Shown here in pieces: positions 1-11,469 of a stretch of DNA of 64,000 bases. The translations under genes and the position numbers were made by a program. The DNA comes from Ophiobolus disseminans. Its lineage: Eukaryota; Ascomycota; Dothideomycetes; Pleosporales; Phaeosphaeriaceae. The notes beneath the pieces are model-generated. The model was not told the DNA's origin, did no database searches, and saw only the letters and a list, made by a program, of their open reading frames with translations. How positions within the stretch are numbered: position 1 is the stretch's first letter; each line of letters begins with the position of its first letter. The DNA lies in NCBI GenBank assembly GCA_010093685.1, contig MU006225.1:1191575-1255574 (forward strand), read 5' to 3'.

Positions 1-1250
1 TTTGTCAGGACTTTGAACGCTCGTTTGAGGTCATGCAAAGTTGGAGACCCTGCCTGTTGGGTGCTGGAGTTGTGCGGTCCCAAAAGGACCTTAGAGGGAG
101 CCGGAGCGCCATCTCTGACCGCTTGATCATATCTATCCGGGAAGAGGATGGGCCCAAGCGCAGGAGCTTGATCAAGGGTTTGATGGAGAAGCGATCGGAA
201 TAGCTCTTCTTGAGTTTTTTGTAGATCGTTTCCGGCATTCCAGAAGTAGAAACGTAACACAATGAGCGGACAGTCGCTAATCCAGGTCTCGAGGGCATCC
301 ATCAAGCTATGATGCCGATCTAGGAACTTCATGAGGGTTGACTTCCCTGAACCTGCTTTCCCACTAATCCAATAGATACCAGAACCTTCTCGCAGCCAGT
401 CGAGAAGGCTAGGCCACGACTTTTCGTCCTTGCTGTTGTGAAGAGCCCAACTAAATGTCTTTTGATGTGCCGTAGCTATATCGTCAAACCTGTTGTCTAT
501 CGTGCCAAAATAGAGGTCATTCCGTATTTTGTTCGTGGTTGCCTTCACCTTGTCCAGATAATCGAATGAGATATTGCCGAGTCCGATATTTTGAATCAAA
601 CGGACAAGTTGCTCATGGCGTCTCAAAGATGTTACCTCAGTTGATTTATGTCGCTGAGCAAGGTCAAAGCCCTGCGCTGCTAGTGCTACTGCCAACTTGT
701 TCTTGTTCTCCAGCACGCTGTTCACGATAGTTCGACTGACCGCATTTAACTTTCTACATGATCTTCTTTTGAGGTGACGAGGATTCGAAACGAAAGCTCC
801 TGACGCAGCTCTCCGAGGTGTTGCTTGATCTCTTCGATTTTTCGTCTATTCCAGGCAGTTTTGATAGCACGGGCAACGCTGCCAAGCTTCGAAGGCTGCT
901 CACATCGTTGCAATGGTGAGAGTATACTCAGAAGTTCACGCGCGATCTTTTCACTCTCGACAACGAGTGCGTACAAATGCTATGGATGGTCAGCTAGTAC
1001 GACAAGGATGAGCATGGTTTGCTACCTGATTGTCTTTCGTGAGCGGACCTTGCGCTTTTGAATCTGGCCGAACCCATGACTTGAGGCTGGCGTTCAGGTC
1101 ATTGAAGTCTCTTACGACCAGCTCTACTTCCTGGACTGTCACGCTGGACCCAGCCTCGTATATCTGCTGGCTGGTGGAGACTAGGCTAGCGGTAAAATTG
1201 ACGATCTGGAGAATGTTGGCTGCAAGACTCAGAGCAGCGATGGGCTCCAT
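1..1250 (-). CDS. NACHT-type STAND (NLR-like) protein, 5' part only, with apparent frameshift
   Basis: This is the N-terminal part of a fungal STAND NTPase, a signal-transducing P-loop ATPase of the nonself-recognition type; the gene runs off the left edge. It starts at the ATG at 1250 (MEPIAALSLAANILQ), which matches the hydrophobic helical N-terminal domain of fungal NACHT proteins. A short intron follows codon DNQ (about 1020-975). The reading continues through a helical linker to a P-loop, GKAGSGKST, encoded near 360-335, then a region typical of these proteins (LIVLRFYFWNAG) and stays open to base 1. Between the linker segment ending near 752 and the frame containing VNSVLENKNKLA, the frame shifts by one base in a short A run (minus strand), with a stop at 746 if read straight. 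This may be a genuine disabling indel or a sequence error. The effector or repeat domain lies outside the window. Confidence 0.75.
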
Positions 1251-2021
1251 GTCCGCTTGTGAGCGGACTCCCAGGTGCGATTACGCTGGTTTAAGTGTGT
1301 TCGCCAGGCTGAGTGAGAACGCACCCATTGCTTTCGGTGCAAGACACAGCCCGGTCAAGAGCAGGTGATGTCCAAACGAGCCAACCGCGTCTGCAGCCGC
1401 GACCTGCAAAGCAGCCACCAAGGCTTTGCCATGTCGATCTCTCAATGTGATTGCGATTGGCCCAAAAGACACCAAGCAGGTTGTGGAAATGTTGCTCACA
1501 TGTGTGACCTGATCGCTGACTAGACGAGATTGAGTGTTCAGTGCAGAGCCTCCAGCACGAAGGGTGAACGATGCTCGGCGTCGTGAGCGGCGCACACTTT
1601 TGAGGGGCATCGAGGTCTTGGCACCAAGCGTTAGTTGGGCACCAAACGCCTTTCTTTGATCAAGGAAGACTTGACAATATGCGCTCGTGTCCTACCATAC
1701 CTCTACACACTGAATGCTATACGTTAACAAGCATATGATGATACTCACAGAATTGCTTGATAACTAATTTCCAATCTCTACCAATTCAACGACTACAGAA
1801 GAGTCTACTACATATGATGATATGGCTATAACATGTCACACCCCTCGCATAAGATCAGCCGAGGCAGAAAACATACTCCGCCACCGAATGCAAAGCCACC
1901 CTAAAAAATTCCATACAAACACAGCCTTCCCAACGCAACAGACGCCAGGCAATGCCACAACCCAGCTTCACATAACGGACCTCAGAATCCTCTCGATGCG
2001 ACAAAGCAAACACGGACAATC
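1251..2021. other. Intergenic, 5' side of the NACHT gene and 3' side of GID7
   Basis: No gene is supported here. A 109-codon minus-strand frame (1281-1610, ATG start) has a hydrophobic C-terminal half, but I see no family signature, and it sits where the NACHT gene's promoter and leader should be. The rest holds AT-rich stretches near 1700-1800. Confidence 0.4.
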
Positions 2022-4070
2022 CTACCGCCCATACCCATTACTCGAAGACGCCATGGGCGGCGCGCTGGTGGGTTTCCATATCCGGACGCGGTGGTCGTCG
2101 CCGGCGGATGCGAAGACGGAGGGGTCGGTAGGGTGCCATGCTACGCTGTTTACGCAGCCGACGTGTGCGTCGAGAGCTTCGATGAGGAGGCCGTTGGAGC
2201 GCCAGATGTATATTCGTGAGTCTACGTTCATAGTCAGCATTTGTTCTATCATACGGCATCTCATGACTCACCCTCACTCCCGCTCACAACGAAGTTTTGG
2301 TCCGCGCCGCCAAATGACGAGCGTATGATGTACTCCTTCTGCTGATGAGCTTCAAATCTTTGTATCACGTCCCCAGTGTCGATTTCCATGAGCTTGATCG
2401 TGTCGGGATTCATGCTGATGAGCATGTGTCGCGAGTCTTGACTTATCGAAACGCTTGTCAGCTTGACGTCGTCGAGTTGCCACTCGTACATCTTTTCGTA
2501 GCTGACGAAGTTGAAGACTATGATCGAGCTCTCGGTGACCACCACAAGCCTACGACCGTCCGGTGATATAGCGAGGTCGTTTGCGCGGAGCTTTGAGCCG
2601 TCTTCACAGAAGTTGTGTACTTGTCGGCCTTCGAGGTCCCAGATACCGCATCCTGTTTTGTCGTCTTGTGAACCGATGACGACCTGCTTGCCGGATGGCG
2701 CCCACGCTGCTGTTGTGCAGGGATATGTAAAGTCGCTGATACATTGCATACATGAGCCAGTCTATATGAGTCAGAATGTGCTTCTCGAAAGGAAGATGTT
2801 CACATACCGCAACGTCCCATATCCGCGCCGAGTTCTCCTGTTGCGCACAGCATGTAACGATCTTGGTGTCGTCCGGACTCCACGCAAGATGTGTTACTCC
2901 CGACCCTTGGTGATCATCCAGATGATACAAGACCTTGTACGTCTTCGCGTCGTAGATGATGATGGTGGTGTCTTTGCTTGTAGATGCGAGCATCGTACCG
3001 TTGTTTGAATACTGGACAAACCAGACCTCGTCTTTGTGATGCTTGAGCTCTAGGACAGGCTTCGTGGGAAAGTCGTCTCTCTCGCAAAGATGGTCGAGGT
3101 AGAGTGAGGGCGATGCGGCGGTGTTGTGGTAGAGGCAATTCGAAATCCAGCTGTCCTTGACCTCATCGAGCAGTACTGATAGTCGGCTTTCTGGGATCAT
3201 GACGCTGGGTGATATCGACCCTTCAATGCATTAGTGGTAAGCGTAGCTAGCAGAAGGACCTCTACTCACTCGATAGGTCTGAGAGCAGCTGTGTCCGCGA
3301 GTCTCCCCGTGCACCGTCCCATTGAGATTGAAGTCTCAGGTCTTCGGCTGATTGGCACATCATGAGACTTTGACTGTCAGCCCATGACACACGTACGATG
3401 ATAACACTGCAACTCACCTCGAAAGAGCATGTAGCCTCCCAACATCCTGGTGGAGCGGGGTGAGCTCCTGCCGCAGCACAGCAAGCGCCTTGCCTAGCTC
3501 TCGCCGCTCTAGCAGCTCTAAGTATTTCTGCTGCTTCATCCAGAAGAGCATCTCATCCCGGTTGGCGCCCTCGGCCAGCGTCAGGCCTTCGGAATGTTGC
3601 GAGTTTGGTCTTGACCTCGATTTTGTCCATGACTTCCCGTATGACGCGTCCAGGCCCACGCCTCCTCCGTCGTATGTGTTTGTGCCGAATAACAGCTCTT
3701 CTGCGTCGACCCAGTCGCCGTTCAGGACCGAGCTGCGGAAGGACGCCACCGTCGGCCCTTCCAGCTGGAAGCCACTCTCCTTGCATAGCGCGCCTGCAGC
3801 TCCATGGTAGCCCAGGTCCGTCAGACTCTGTATCAGTATCCTCGTGACTTCTTCCCTGTCGTGGCCGTAGAAGGTTGTGGATACTGCGTTGCCGTTTGTC
3901 ACCGAGCCGCCGTTCGCATACGAGCCGTTGCTCTCTGTCCTCGTATGCGAGTCTCCATTCGACACCTTGCCCAGAGGGGACCTGGGCCCTGACGAGCGGG
4001 ATGATCCGTTGGTGTATGTCTGTGAGGGTGACCGTGATCGTTTCGAGGCGTCGTGGTTGTCAAGGCGCAT
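2022..4070 (-). CDS. GID7: GID/CTLH ubiquitin ligase subunit Gid7 (WDR26 family)
   Basis: This is the WD40 scaffold subunit of the GID/CTLH E3 ligase, which in yeast targets gluconeogenic enzymes; it acts in cytoplasm and nucleus. Exon 1 (4070-about 3418) encodes a Ser/Asn-rich head, a LisH segment (LIQSLTDLGYHGAAGALCKE) and a CTLH segment (KYLELLERRELGKALAVLRQ). After three more short introns the protein carries WD40 blades: the kinesin-like docking phrase SPSVMIPESRL, then LAWSPDDTKIVTC, ARIWDV, AAWAPSGKQVVIG, LAISPDGRRLVVV, and a last blade VAWHPTDPSVFASAGDD ending in RIWKP. The predicted length of about 620 residues and the LisH-CTLH-WD40 order fit Gid7/WDR26. One inferred acceptor is a non-consensus AAG. 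The reading frame is otherwise intact. Confidence 0.9.
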
Positions 4071-5409
4071 TGTCCTGTCGGTTCCGCGCCTGCGCTTCGC
4101 TTGATGACGTGCGGACCGGCCTGGGTTACCGCGGCTCTCGGCGTAGTCAGCCGCGTCGTCGCTCTCGGAGAGGCTGTGCCTGCGCTTTCCGGCCGTAGTG
4201 GGTTCAGACGGAATCGCAGCGGCGGTGGTGGAGTGCGGTGCGGGCGCGCTAATGGTGGCTTCGGGGGTGGTTTGGTGGGCAGAGGATGCTGGGGAAGGAG
4301 AAGCGGGGGAGTTCGGGATGGATGGGTCGGCGGGGGCGATTGGGGGAGTCGTGTCTGTTTCGTTTGCCAGGACTTCGGCGTGCCTCCACGTACCCGCAGA
4401 TGACGCGAGTATTGGGCGATGGCGGCGTTGTGCCTGTCGGGGGCTTCCTGTTCCGGATTATCGTGGTACCATTAGAGGTATGGGGGATCGTGTAGCTGTG
4501 GCGCGTAATCTTGGGGGGTTTGGAGGTTTAGTAGGGTCGGTGTGGCAGTGGAGAGGGTGTCTGGAAGTGGTGACGGTCGGCAATGTGACGAGCAGAGAGA
4601 TGATGTCGGTAGGCGGTCGGTGCGTTTGAGTCCAGTCAAAGCCTCGATATAGCTCCACCAAGACAGGAAACCTCTGTGAATAGTCGCGTAGAGCTCGAGT
4701 ACCCTATGTCAGGAAGTATCAAGGTGTAAAGAAGCTCTGGGTCCGTGAATGCGGAGGCTGGCTACAGCTCGGCACCGAAAGCGTTACCCTTCATGCGTCA
4801 ACTTGGCAGGCACGAACTGGGCAGTCAGCCAGCACAATAATAGTGACTATAAAGGCTGGCAGTGTTGTGTGTTCAAGGGTAAATGGTCTTCGTTCATGAA
4901 AGGCACAATAGCACGTATATGTCTTGCATGCCCGACCTGCAACGTACAGGCATCCACATCACACGCCTCGGGTCGAGCCGTGGTCAGGTGCCTAATCGCC
5001 CGCCGATAAGGCACGAGCTAACATGCCCACCATTACACTCACGCGCCCCGCTTCAAACCTCACTAACTGTTGCGGTGAAGCATACGCCTTTATCCAAGTC
5101 GCTGTCGTGACTTGCAATGAGAGGACCGCGGCTTCTTCCTCGAGGATACCGATGCGCGAACCAGGATCGAGCGCCCACGTCATATGAAACAATGCACGCG
5201 CTGTCATGCCGAATGCCCAACATGCATGCTAGGCGCTAAGGAACAGGTTAGTGTAAGCAGTACTCGAAGTGTGACATGTGGCGTCTCTTTGCTGTGGAAA
5301 GCTCCACACAAACGGCGTTTGTACTGCTACTAGATTCGGCTCATGTTTGAACACTTGCACAGATGTCGTCTATATTATCTTTCCCTTCCTCATCCTGCTC
5401 TTTCTCCTC
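4071..5409. other. Intergenic region upstream of GID7 and downstream of the beta-glucosidase
   Basis: Plus-strand frames around 4053-4629 are low-complexity Gly/Trp/Arg translations of G-rich DNA and show no domain. They most likely lie in the GID7 promoter and leader. The remainder (4700-5400) shows no gene. Confidence 0.5.
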
Positions 5410-7379
5410 CTACACCATCCTCATCGTCGCATTCCCCTTTGACTCGTGCTCCTTAAACCAGTTCAAGAACTGAAACATACTGGCTTTGGGAGTCCTTTCC
5501 AGACTCGTATAATTGACATATCTATCACTTGTTAGCATTCACTCTACTCACTGCCCGCCGTTCACTGCTCAAAGCAAAGGAAGGATAAAACTTACTGCAG
5601 TCCAAACCTAACCCCACTCCCAATACTCCACTCAAAATTATCATAAATACTCCAACCCCACGCCCCCGTAACATTCACGCCATCAACATGTATCGCCAGC
5701 AGAATATTATCCAAATAACTCTGGAAATAGTCGCTGCGCCGCAAGTCCCAGAGCACGGGATTGATGTTGGAGCCCCAATTACTTTCAAAGGGCTCAGCGA
5801 AGCCGAATTCGGTCACGACGATGTCGGTGATGCTGGGGAAGAGAACTTTCGTGATGTGTGAGAGGAACCGGCGTACGCCAGAGGGCGCGCTGTAGAACCA
5901 TGACATTTGGGCGTCGGCGGCAGGGCCAATGGGGAATCCACCAGGGGAGATGGACGCGCTGCCTGCACAGTCGGGGAAGGAGGGGTGTGTGCGATTGGAT
6001 GTGCATGCTTCGAGGCCGCCGTCGACTTCGAAGGCTAGGAAGGAGGAGTATGGGTCGATGGCGAAGAAGTCACAGCTCCCCTTGATGAGATCTTTCTCAG
6101 CGGACGTGAGTGTGGGGAGGAGGTCGCCGAGCGTGGATCTGAGGGACTCGGGGTAGTCGCCGTCTGTCCATGGGCCGCCGAACCACCCGATGCTGAAGTC
6201 GAAGTTTCGCTGGCGTGCGGTTTCGTCGGCGGCGCTGGTACTGTTTGCTTCGTAGTAGTTTCCGCTGTTCTTGAAGGTTATGCGGCCGCGGCCCTTGAAC
6301 TCGTTGTGGTACCACTTTGCTACTTTGGCGTGCGCAAGGAGTGTGTGGTGTCCGCAGAGGAAGCGCGCCTTAACACCGCCGGTGATGTTGTTGGGTGCCG
6401 GGTAGTATTCGCCAGCTGGGTAGTTAGAATACTGCCTACGATGTGTGTCAGTCGCAAAGAATTTGGGAGGAGAGTCATAGATGGAGAATTACCAGTTGCA
6501 ATATTGTGGCTCGTTGATGGTAAACCATTCATCGACGTACTGATCATACCGTGTAATAACAAACTTCGCATAGTTGAAGAAGTGGTCCACAATCCTGCGA
6601 TCGGTCCACGCACCGTACTCGTTGAACAGAGCGAGTGGCGTGTCCCAGTGGAAGAGCGTAACTGCTGGGTGTATGCCATTGGCGTGCATAGAGGATATGA
6701 CATCATCGTAATGCTTCACAGCGTCTCCATTGACAGGGCCGTGACCGAAGGGGAAGAAGCGTGGCCAAGAAAAGGATGGGCTGAACGCTGGAAGTCCGTT
6801 AGTCAGTGGAGCTCCTATGAAAGTAGGCATCAACATACCCGTAACGCCCAAGCTCTTTAATCTAGCAAAGTCCTGCTTGTAGAGGTAGTAGTGGCTTGCA
6901 ACCACATCTCCTGTTGTGTTGTCCGACACAAAGTTTGGCACTCGATGAGCCAGCAGATCCCAGATACTCGGACCTTTGCCCTCATCTTTTGCTGCACCTT
7001 CAATTTGGTATGCGGAAGAGCTGAATCCCCACTGGAAGCCGGCTGGCAGCTTCAAGTCTTTCGTCTCGGGGTATGCACTTCCAACAAGCGCATGGTAATA
7101 CTGCCCATCCGGCTGTGAGTAGACACTCGGTTCTGGCGTTGGGCTTGCTGTTGAAGTGACTGGGCCTACTTCTACAGGGCCGACTTGATCCCACAAAGCT
7201 GCCAGTGCGTTCGGCGAGAAGTCGGTGCGATTGAAAGCTGTGGGTTGAGCCGAGGTGTTATAGGTTCGAGTCGCATAGCCTGATGGAAGAGAGAAAGATA
7301 GAGTCGCTGTGCCATTGCTCTGAGCACTAGTTAAAGGCGAAAAGAGTAGCAAGCCTAAGACAGGTAGAAATTGCGCCAT
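5410..7379 (-). CDS. Secreted GH1 beta-glucosidase
   Basis: This glycoside hydrolase family 1 enzyme hydrolyses terminal beta-glucosides outside the cell. The ATG at 7379 begins a signal peptide (MAQFLPVLGLLLFSPLTSAQ). About 100 residues of extension precede the GH1 barrel, which starts at LPAGFQWGFSSSAYQIEGA. The acid/base motif TINEPQY and nucleophile motif VVTEFGF are both visible; the second departs from the usual TENG. Three introns are inferred: near 6840-6790, 6493-6436 and 5596-5525. The last exon ends WFKEHESKGNATMRMV. WSIYDNFEWSIGSGVRFGL is the usual GH1 C-terminal motif. N-glycosylation sequons are frequent, consistent with secretion. The family is confident; the substrate is inferred from the family only. 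Confidence 0.88.
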
Positions 7380-8430
7380 CTTGGAGCTTTGCAATAGCAG
7401 ATCCGAAGAGGAATTGAGCGTGAAAGAAAGGTACCTACAGCCTGAGCGCTTTGTTTATGTACCTGACAGCTTTCGACTTCCGCTCGACCAGGTAGCTGCT
7501 GTGCTACATGGTTGTCGTGCAGATTTACCTGTCACATCATCTCCGTTTCCCGGTATAGCCATCTCGGCACGCCAGGGATCTTCTTGATCCACACTCAAAA
7601 ACATCTTGAGAGTCCAACGCGGTGGGTGAGCAGAAGCTACGAACATGCTCGTTGGTCAATCGCGACGTGCTAAGACCAGCTCCAAGCTCTGCCGCGGCTG
7701 TCAACATGCAGAGCTTGTGTCGAAACCGTGTCGTGAGGCTAAAGGTCGTCATCAGTCGCCAGCTTAGCGGAGGAACAGGGATTAGAGGTCCGCGACGAAA
7801 TGAGGAAGGCGCACGGGAACGTGATTTGATTGGTGGACGAAAAGCTTCGAGAAGCAGGGCTGCGGGTGGCTGTTGCGGGGAAGTAAGCAGTCCTCAACGG
7901 CCACAAACCTGGCAAACTGCTGTGTAATATGCACGAGTGTCAAGTAGCAAATATATTCGTGTCCGAGCATGCACTTCCAGACGGGTTTCTCTTGGTCAAT
8001 AAGCCTTTTGAATGCTGACCAGGACCTTACTCGGCTGAGGCTTTACAAGGCTAATTATTGGCGAGCAATTGCTACGAATTGTAATCAGCTTGAAAGGTGG
8101 AGTCGGCCCTCCCACGCAAAGACGGCAAAAGGTTGAGTCGGACCGCACGCCGGAGCTTGGCTTGCTGGAAAAACGCACTAAATGTACAGAAGTTGTGATG
8201 AGCTGACTAGAAGAGATTTTCTGAATGGTGGTGAATGGTGAATTGGGTTGTAAATGCTGTTGAAGATTGATTTTTCATTTATGTCCCGAACGCCCGTTGT
8301 GCAGAAGCTTTCCCGTGTCATGTCTCGTTACATCGACTTCGTAGATCTTGGTCATAGATTGGAGTGCACTTGAGATTTGCCGCCACGAAAAGGACTGGCC
8401 GGTCATTCTTGACGATTCCAGAAGCATCGC
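7380..8430. other. Intergenic (5' side of GH1, 3' side of NAP-family gene)
   Basis: Short frames on both strands lack domains and homology-like features. The part next to 7380 should contain the GH1 promoter. Nothing else is recognisable. Confidence 0.5.
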
Positions 8431-9575
8431 CTACTCTTGACGCTGTTTCTTGGCAGGCGGAGACTGATCCGACTTGCGTCCTTTGCCGACTAGTGCACGA
8501 ATATCGACTTTGGTGTCGGTGTCGGACTCGTCATCTTCGTGATCCATCATCATCTCGCTCTCGGAGACCTCAAGTTCCGACAGGTCCTCGTCGTCTTCTT
8601 CTTCGTCCCAGGTTGATTCTATTCTCAGTCAGCTCTGCGCCGTGGAGAGGAATCTGTAAACATACTGTAGTATTTTATGGCATTGGGCCACATGTCTTCC
8701 ACAATGATGGTGACAACCTCATCTCCACCAGCAAAGACTTCGACCTCCTGATGGTGTTCTTCGGGGGAATCGTCATCCTCATCCTCGGATCCTTCCATTT
8801 TGACGCCCTGCTGGACCTTCTCGAGCTTCTCCTTGGCTTCCCTTGTGACCTTCTGTGATTCCTCAGCGCTGACCCACCTGTATCCGGACACGAAGGCAAA
8901 CAGGCCAAAGAAACTGATGGATGACTCTAAGGACTTCTCAATCTTATGCGCGAGTATCTTGTGTTCGGGGAGTTGTGTCTCCCTCTTCCGCGCCTTCCCA
9001 TCAGATGTATCGGTACCTAATTTCTTCCGCGCTTCGAAAAGGTTATATGCCGCATCTGTGAGGCCGCCAGTCAGGTCCTTGCCCTTCTTCCAGTGGATCA
9101 GTACTGGCTCGGAGACGATGCCCGTCCAGTCTTTCGCCTTCCTGAACCAGAACTTCTTCTCCAGCACCCTGTCCTCGAAGTACTCGTTATCGCTGAAGCC
9201 AAACTTGAGGGAGAAGCTGCGCGGCGAGCCGTTCGGGTCCTCGAGCTCGAATCGCGAAACGTCGAAAGTTTCCAAGCAGTCGGCAAACACTGCGGAGTCT
9301 GAAGGCTGTATGAAGTTGTCTATCTCAGGCGGTGTCTGTTCGAAGACGAGAGACCAGAAGTGTGGGATCCTGGCGATGACCTCGGCGCGCTTCCTGTAGA
9401 TGGGTGCATGAAGGGCTTCAGCCTTGCGGACTGCACGAGGTTAGGGACATCAACGCTACGCGTGACTTCAAGTAAAGGTCACCTGCTTACTGATCTCGAG
9501 CTCGGCATCTTCGAATTCAGCCTCGAGGACGGTGAGCTCCGCGAAATCTGCCTGGGGCAATTCTCTCTCCGCCAT
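8431..9575 (-). CDS. NAP/SET-family histone chaperone (Vps75-like)
   Basis: This is a nucleosome-assembly-protein-family chaperone that binds H3-H4 or H2A-H2B. Exon 1 starts at 9575 (MAERELPQADFAELTVLE), giving the start of the long dimerisation helix. It continues after an intron (about 9485-9427) into RKAEALHAPIYRKRAEVIA and IPHFWSLVF, a typical NAP helix end. The earmuff region follows (SFSLKFGFSDNEYFEDRVLE, then KDWTG and IHWKKGKDL). After a third-exon junction (about 8664-8618) the tail is strongly acidic (DEEEDDEDLSELEVSESE) and ends in a basic KKQRQE. The length of about 320 residues is close to SET/Vps75 rather than Nap1. The family is confident; assignment to Vps75 as opposed to a generic SET homologue is inference. 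Confidence 0.85.
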
Positions 9576-10296
9576 TCTGGGCCAAAGAACCAGTGACTAT
9601 ATCGGCCACAAGTTGTTGACTACCCAGCCAGAAGCTGTCGCAGAGGCTGTACGACTCAGTTTACTCCTCAAAAACAGTGGTGACGAGGTGGTGTTTTTGA
9701 GGTCCAGGTAACATGTTGGGCTGCTCGAGTCCACGGTCCAAATTATTTTGAGACAGGGATCTGTCGATTAGCGCGACACGGCGCTCACTAGCGGCCTCAT
9801 TCCGCACTTTCCGTCTCACTCACCTTTATCATTCCTATCCATCCCATCTGCCATCACTTCACAGCAGGCGCGGCTATGCACTCTGAAACTAGGAAATTAT
9901 GTGCATTATAGTCGCGTTTGTACCGATCGCATTAGCAGACACTACTCAACAACATTTCTGGCCTCAACAGTTAAAGTAGACTGATTGTCTTCCAACGCAT
10001 GTCGAAATCTTGATCAGGGTACGGATAAGCCAATGAAGGCACGCAGGACAGTTCAGGGAAGGCAATCGACAATTTTAGACCCCGTATCATATATCAGCAA
10101 CCCAGTGACTTCCACTTGAGGAGGAGTCATGGTGAATGACCATGCGTGTGGCTGTGCACGTGGTTTGACAGCAGTCAGGCTAGGTAGTCCTCTTCTTCAC
10201 TTCACCTTTCATATCTCCCCCTTCATAAAGCGTCTTTCCACATCGTCCGCTGCCCAAACACCACCTCAACCGACCTTTACGCCTTGTCTACGAACA
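9576..10296. promoter_or_regulatory. Shared divergent upstream region of the NAP-family gene and the 10.3-kb gene
   Basis: The two flanking genes are transcribed away from each other, so both promoters lie in these 720 bases. A CT-rich stretch near 10200-10290 precedes the plus-strand ATG, as is usual for fungal leaders. A frame-continuing ATG at 10129 would add 56 unconvincing residues and was not used. Confidence 0.5.
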
Positions 10297-11469
10297 ATGG
10301 GCGGTAAAAAATTTGCGAACACAAAGGCGCCTTCGGGTGAACTGGTGCAGACCCCTCGAATCTCGCCAGAAATCTATGAACAACTTTCGGCGGAATATCT
10401 ATCGAGACTCGGGCAGCACTTCGAAAGAGTAGTCACCCCTCGCGATCCACCGGGCAAAGCAGACTACGGTGATATCGATTATCAGGTTGGGGGCATCAAG
10501 CAGGATCCTTCGACACCTGACGACGTCTGGAGCAGACTCAAGCACGTGCTAGATGCTGAGATACACCTGTCTAGCAAGGGTTCTCACTCGTATGCCGTAC
10601 CTCATCCAAAAATCTCAGACGCGCACGTACAAATCGACATCGAGTTGGCGCCTGGCGACGGCACACCAGATGCCGCCGAGCTGTTCAGATGGACCCAGTT
10701 CATGAACAATGACGCAGACTTACAGCAGATTCTGGGCGTATCCCATCGTTCATTAGGCCTTACCTGCAACGACAAAGGCCTCCATATTCGAGTTGAGGAA
10801 GTCGAGCCTCAGGACGCGAAAAGATCGTTCATATTCCTCACTAGGGATCCAGAAACTGCCATGAAATTCTACGGCCTTGACACGACAGACTACTGGGCTG
10901 GCTTTGTCATTGAGACAAAGTTGTTTGACTGGGCGACGAGCGGCAGATTCTTCTATCCCCAAAAGTACGAGAAGATGGTAGAGAAGTCGAACGATCGCTC
11001 GCGGGTCCAGAAGAGGCCCATGTACAACCGCTTCGTCACAGAGTATATGCCAGCACATTCAGAGAGGGGTGCCACTAATGACTGGACGCGACAGCAGGTG
11101 CTCGAGGAGGCCCTCAAGACCTTCAACATACAGGAGGAGTATGACGCTATGATTGAGAAGCATCACTTCAACGTGAAGGAGAAGGAACTATGGGAGGAAG
11201 TCTCTGCTGCATTGCCCTCGATGGGCAAGAACTCTTTGACTGAGGCGAGGAAAGCACTGAGGCGCTGGGTCGATTTTGAAGACGGCAGACCACGAATTGC
11301 ATCAACCCCAAGCGTCGACCGGCCCACGACTTGGTCGAAGGATATGACACCTGGAAGCAAGGATGAGTTGCTTGACTGGGTCAAGGCTCATTGGGAGCAA
11401 GCAAAGGCGCTGGAGAAGGCACGAGCGAAGGCGGCGAAAGAGGCTGCAGTGTCAAGCTTGCTAGGCTAA
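10297..11469 (+). CDS. Conserved-looking fungal protein of unknown function with a nucleotidyltransferase-like GDID motif
   Basis: Single exon, 390 residues from the ATG in MGGKKFANTKAP. An N-terminal stretch YLSRLGQHFERVVTPRDPPG is followed by GKADYGDIDYQVGG, which has the look of a polymerase-beta-type Gly...Asp-x-Asp motif, and then IDIELAPGD with two further acidic residues that could complete the site. Central segments (FIFLTRDPETAMKFYGLDT, TKLFDWATSGRFFYPQKYEK) are aromatic-rich. The C-terminal third is helical and ends in an Ala/Lys-rich coiled segment. No signal peptide or membrane span is seen. The motif suggests a nucleotidyltransferase fold, but I cannot place the gene in a named family. 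Confidence 0.7.
   Translation: MGGKKFANTKAPSGELVQTPRISPEIYEQLSAEYLSRLGQHFERVVTPRDPPGKADYGDIDYQVGGIKQDPSTPDDVWSRLKHVLDAEIHLSSKGSHSYAVPHPKISDAHVQIDIELAPGDGTPDAAELFRWTQFMNNDADLQQILGVSHRSLGLTCNDKGLHIRVEEVEPQDAKRSFIFLTRDPETAMKFYGLDTTDYWAGFVIETKLFDWATSGRFFYPQKYEKMVEKSNDRSRVQKRPMYNRFVTEYMPAHSERGATNDWTRQQVLEEALKTFNIQEEYDAMIEKHHFNVKEKELWEEVSAALPSMGKNSLTEARKALRRWVDFEDGRPRIASTPSVDRPTTWSKDMTPGSKDELLDWVKAHWEQAKALEKARAKAAKEAAVSSLLG

Noticed and set aside
4198..4629. A 143-codon plus-strand frame upstream of GID7
   Set aside because: Translation of G-rich DNA, Gly/Val/Trp-rich without motifs, and it sits in the GID7 promoter and leader.
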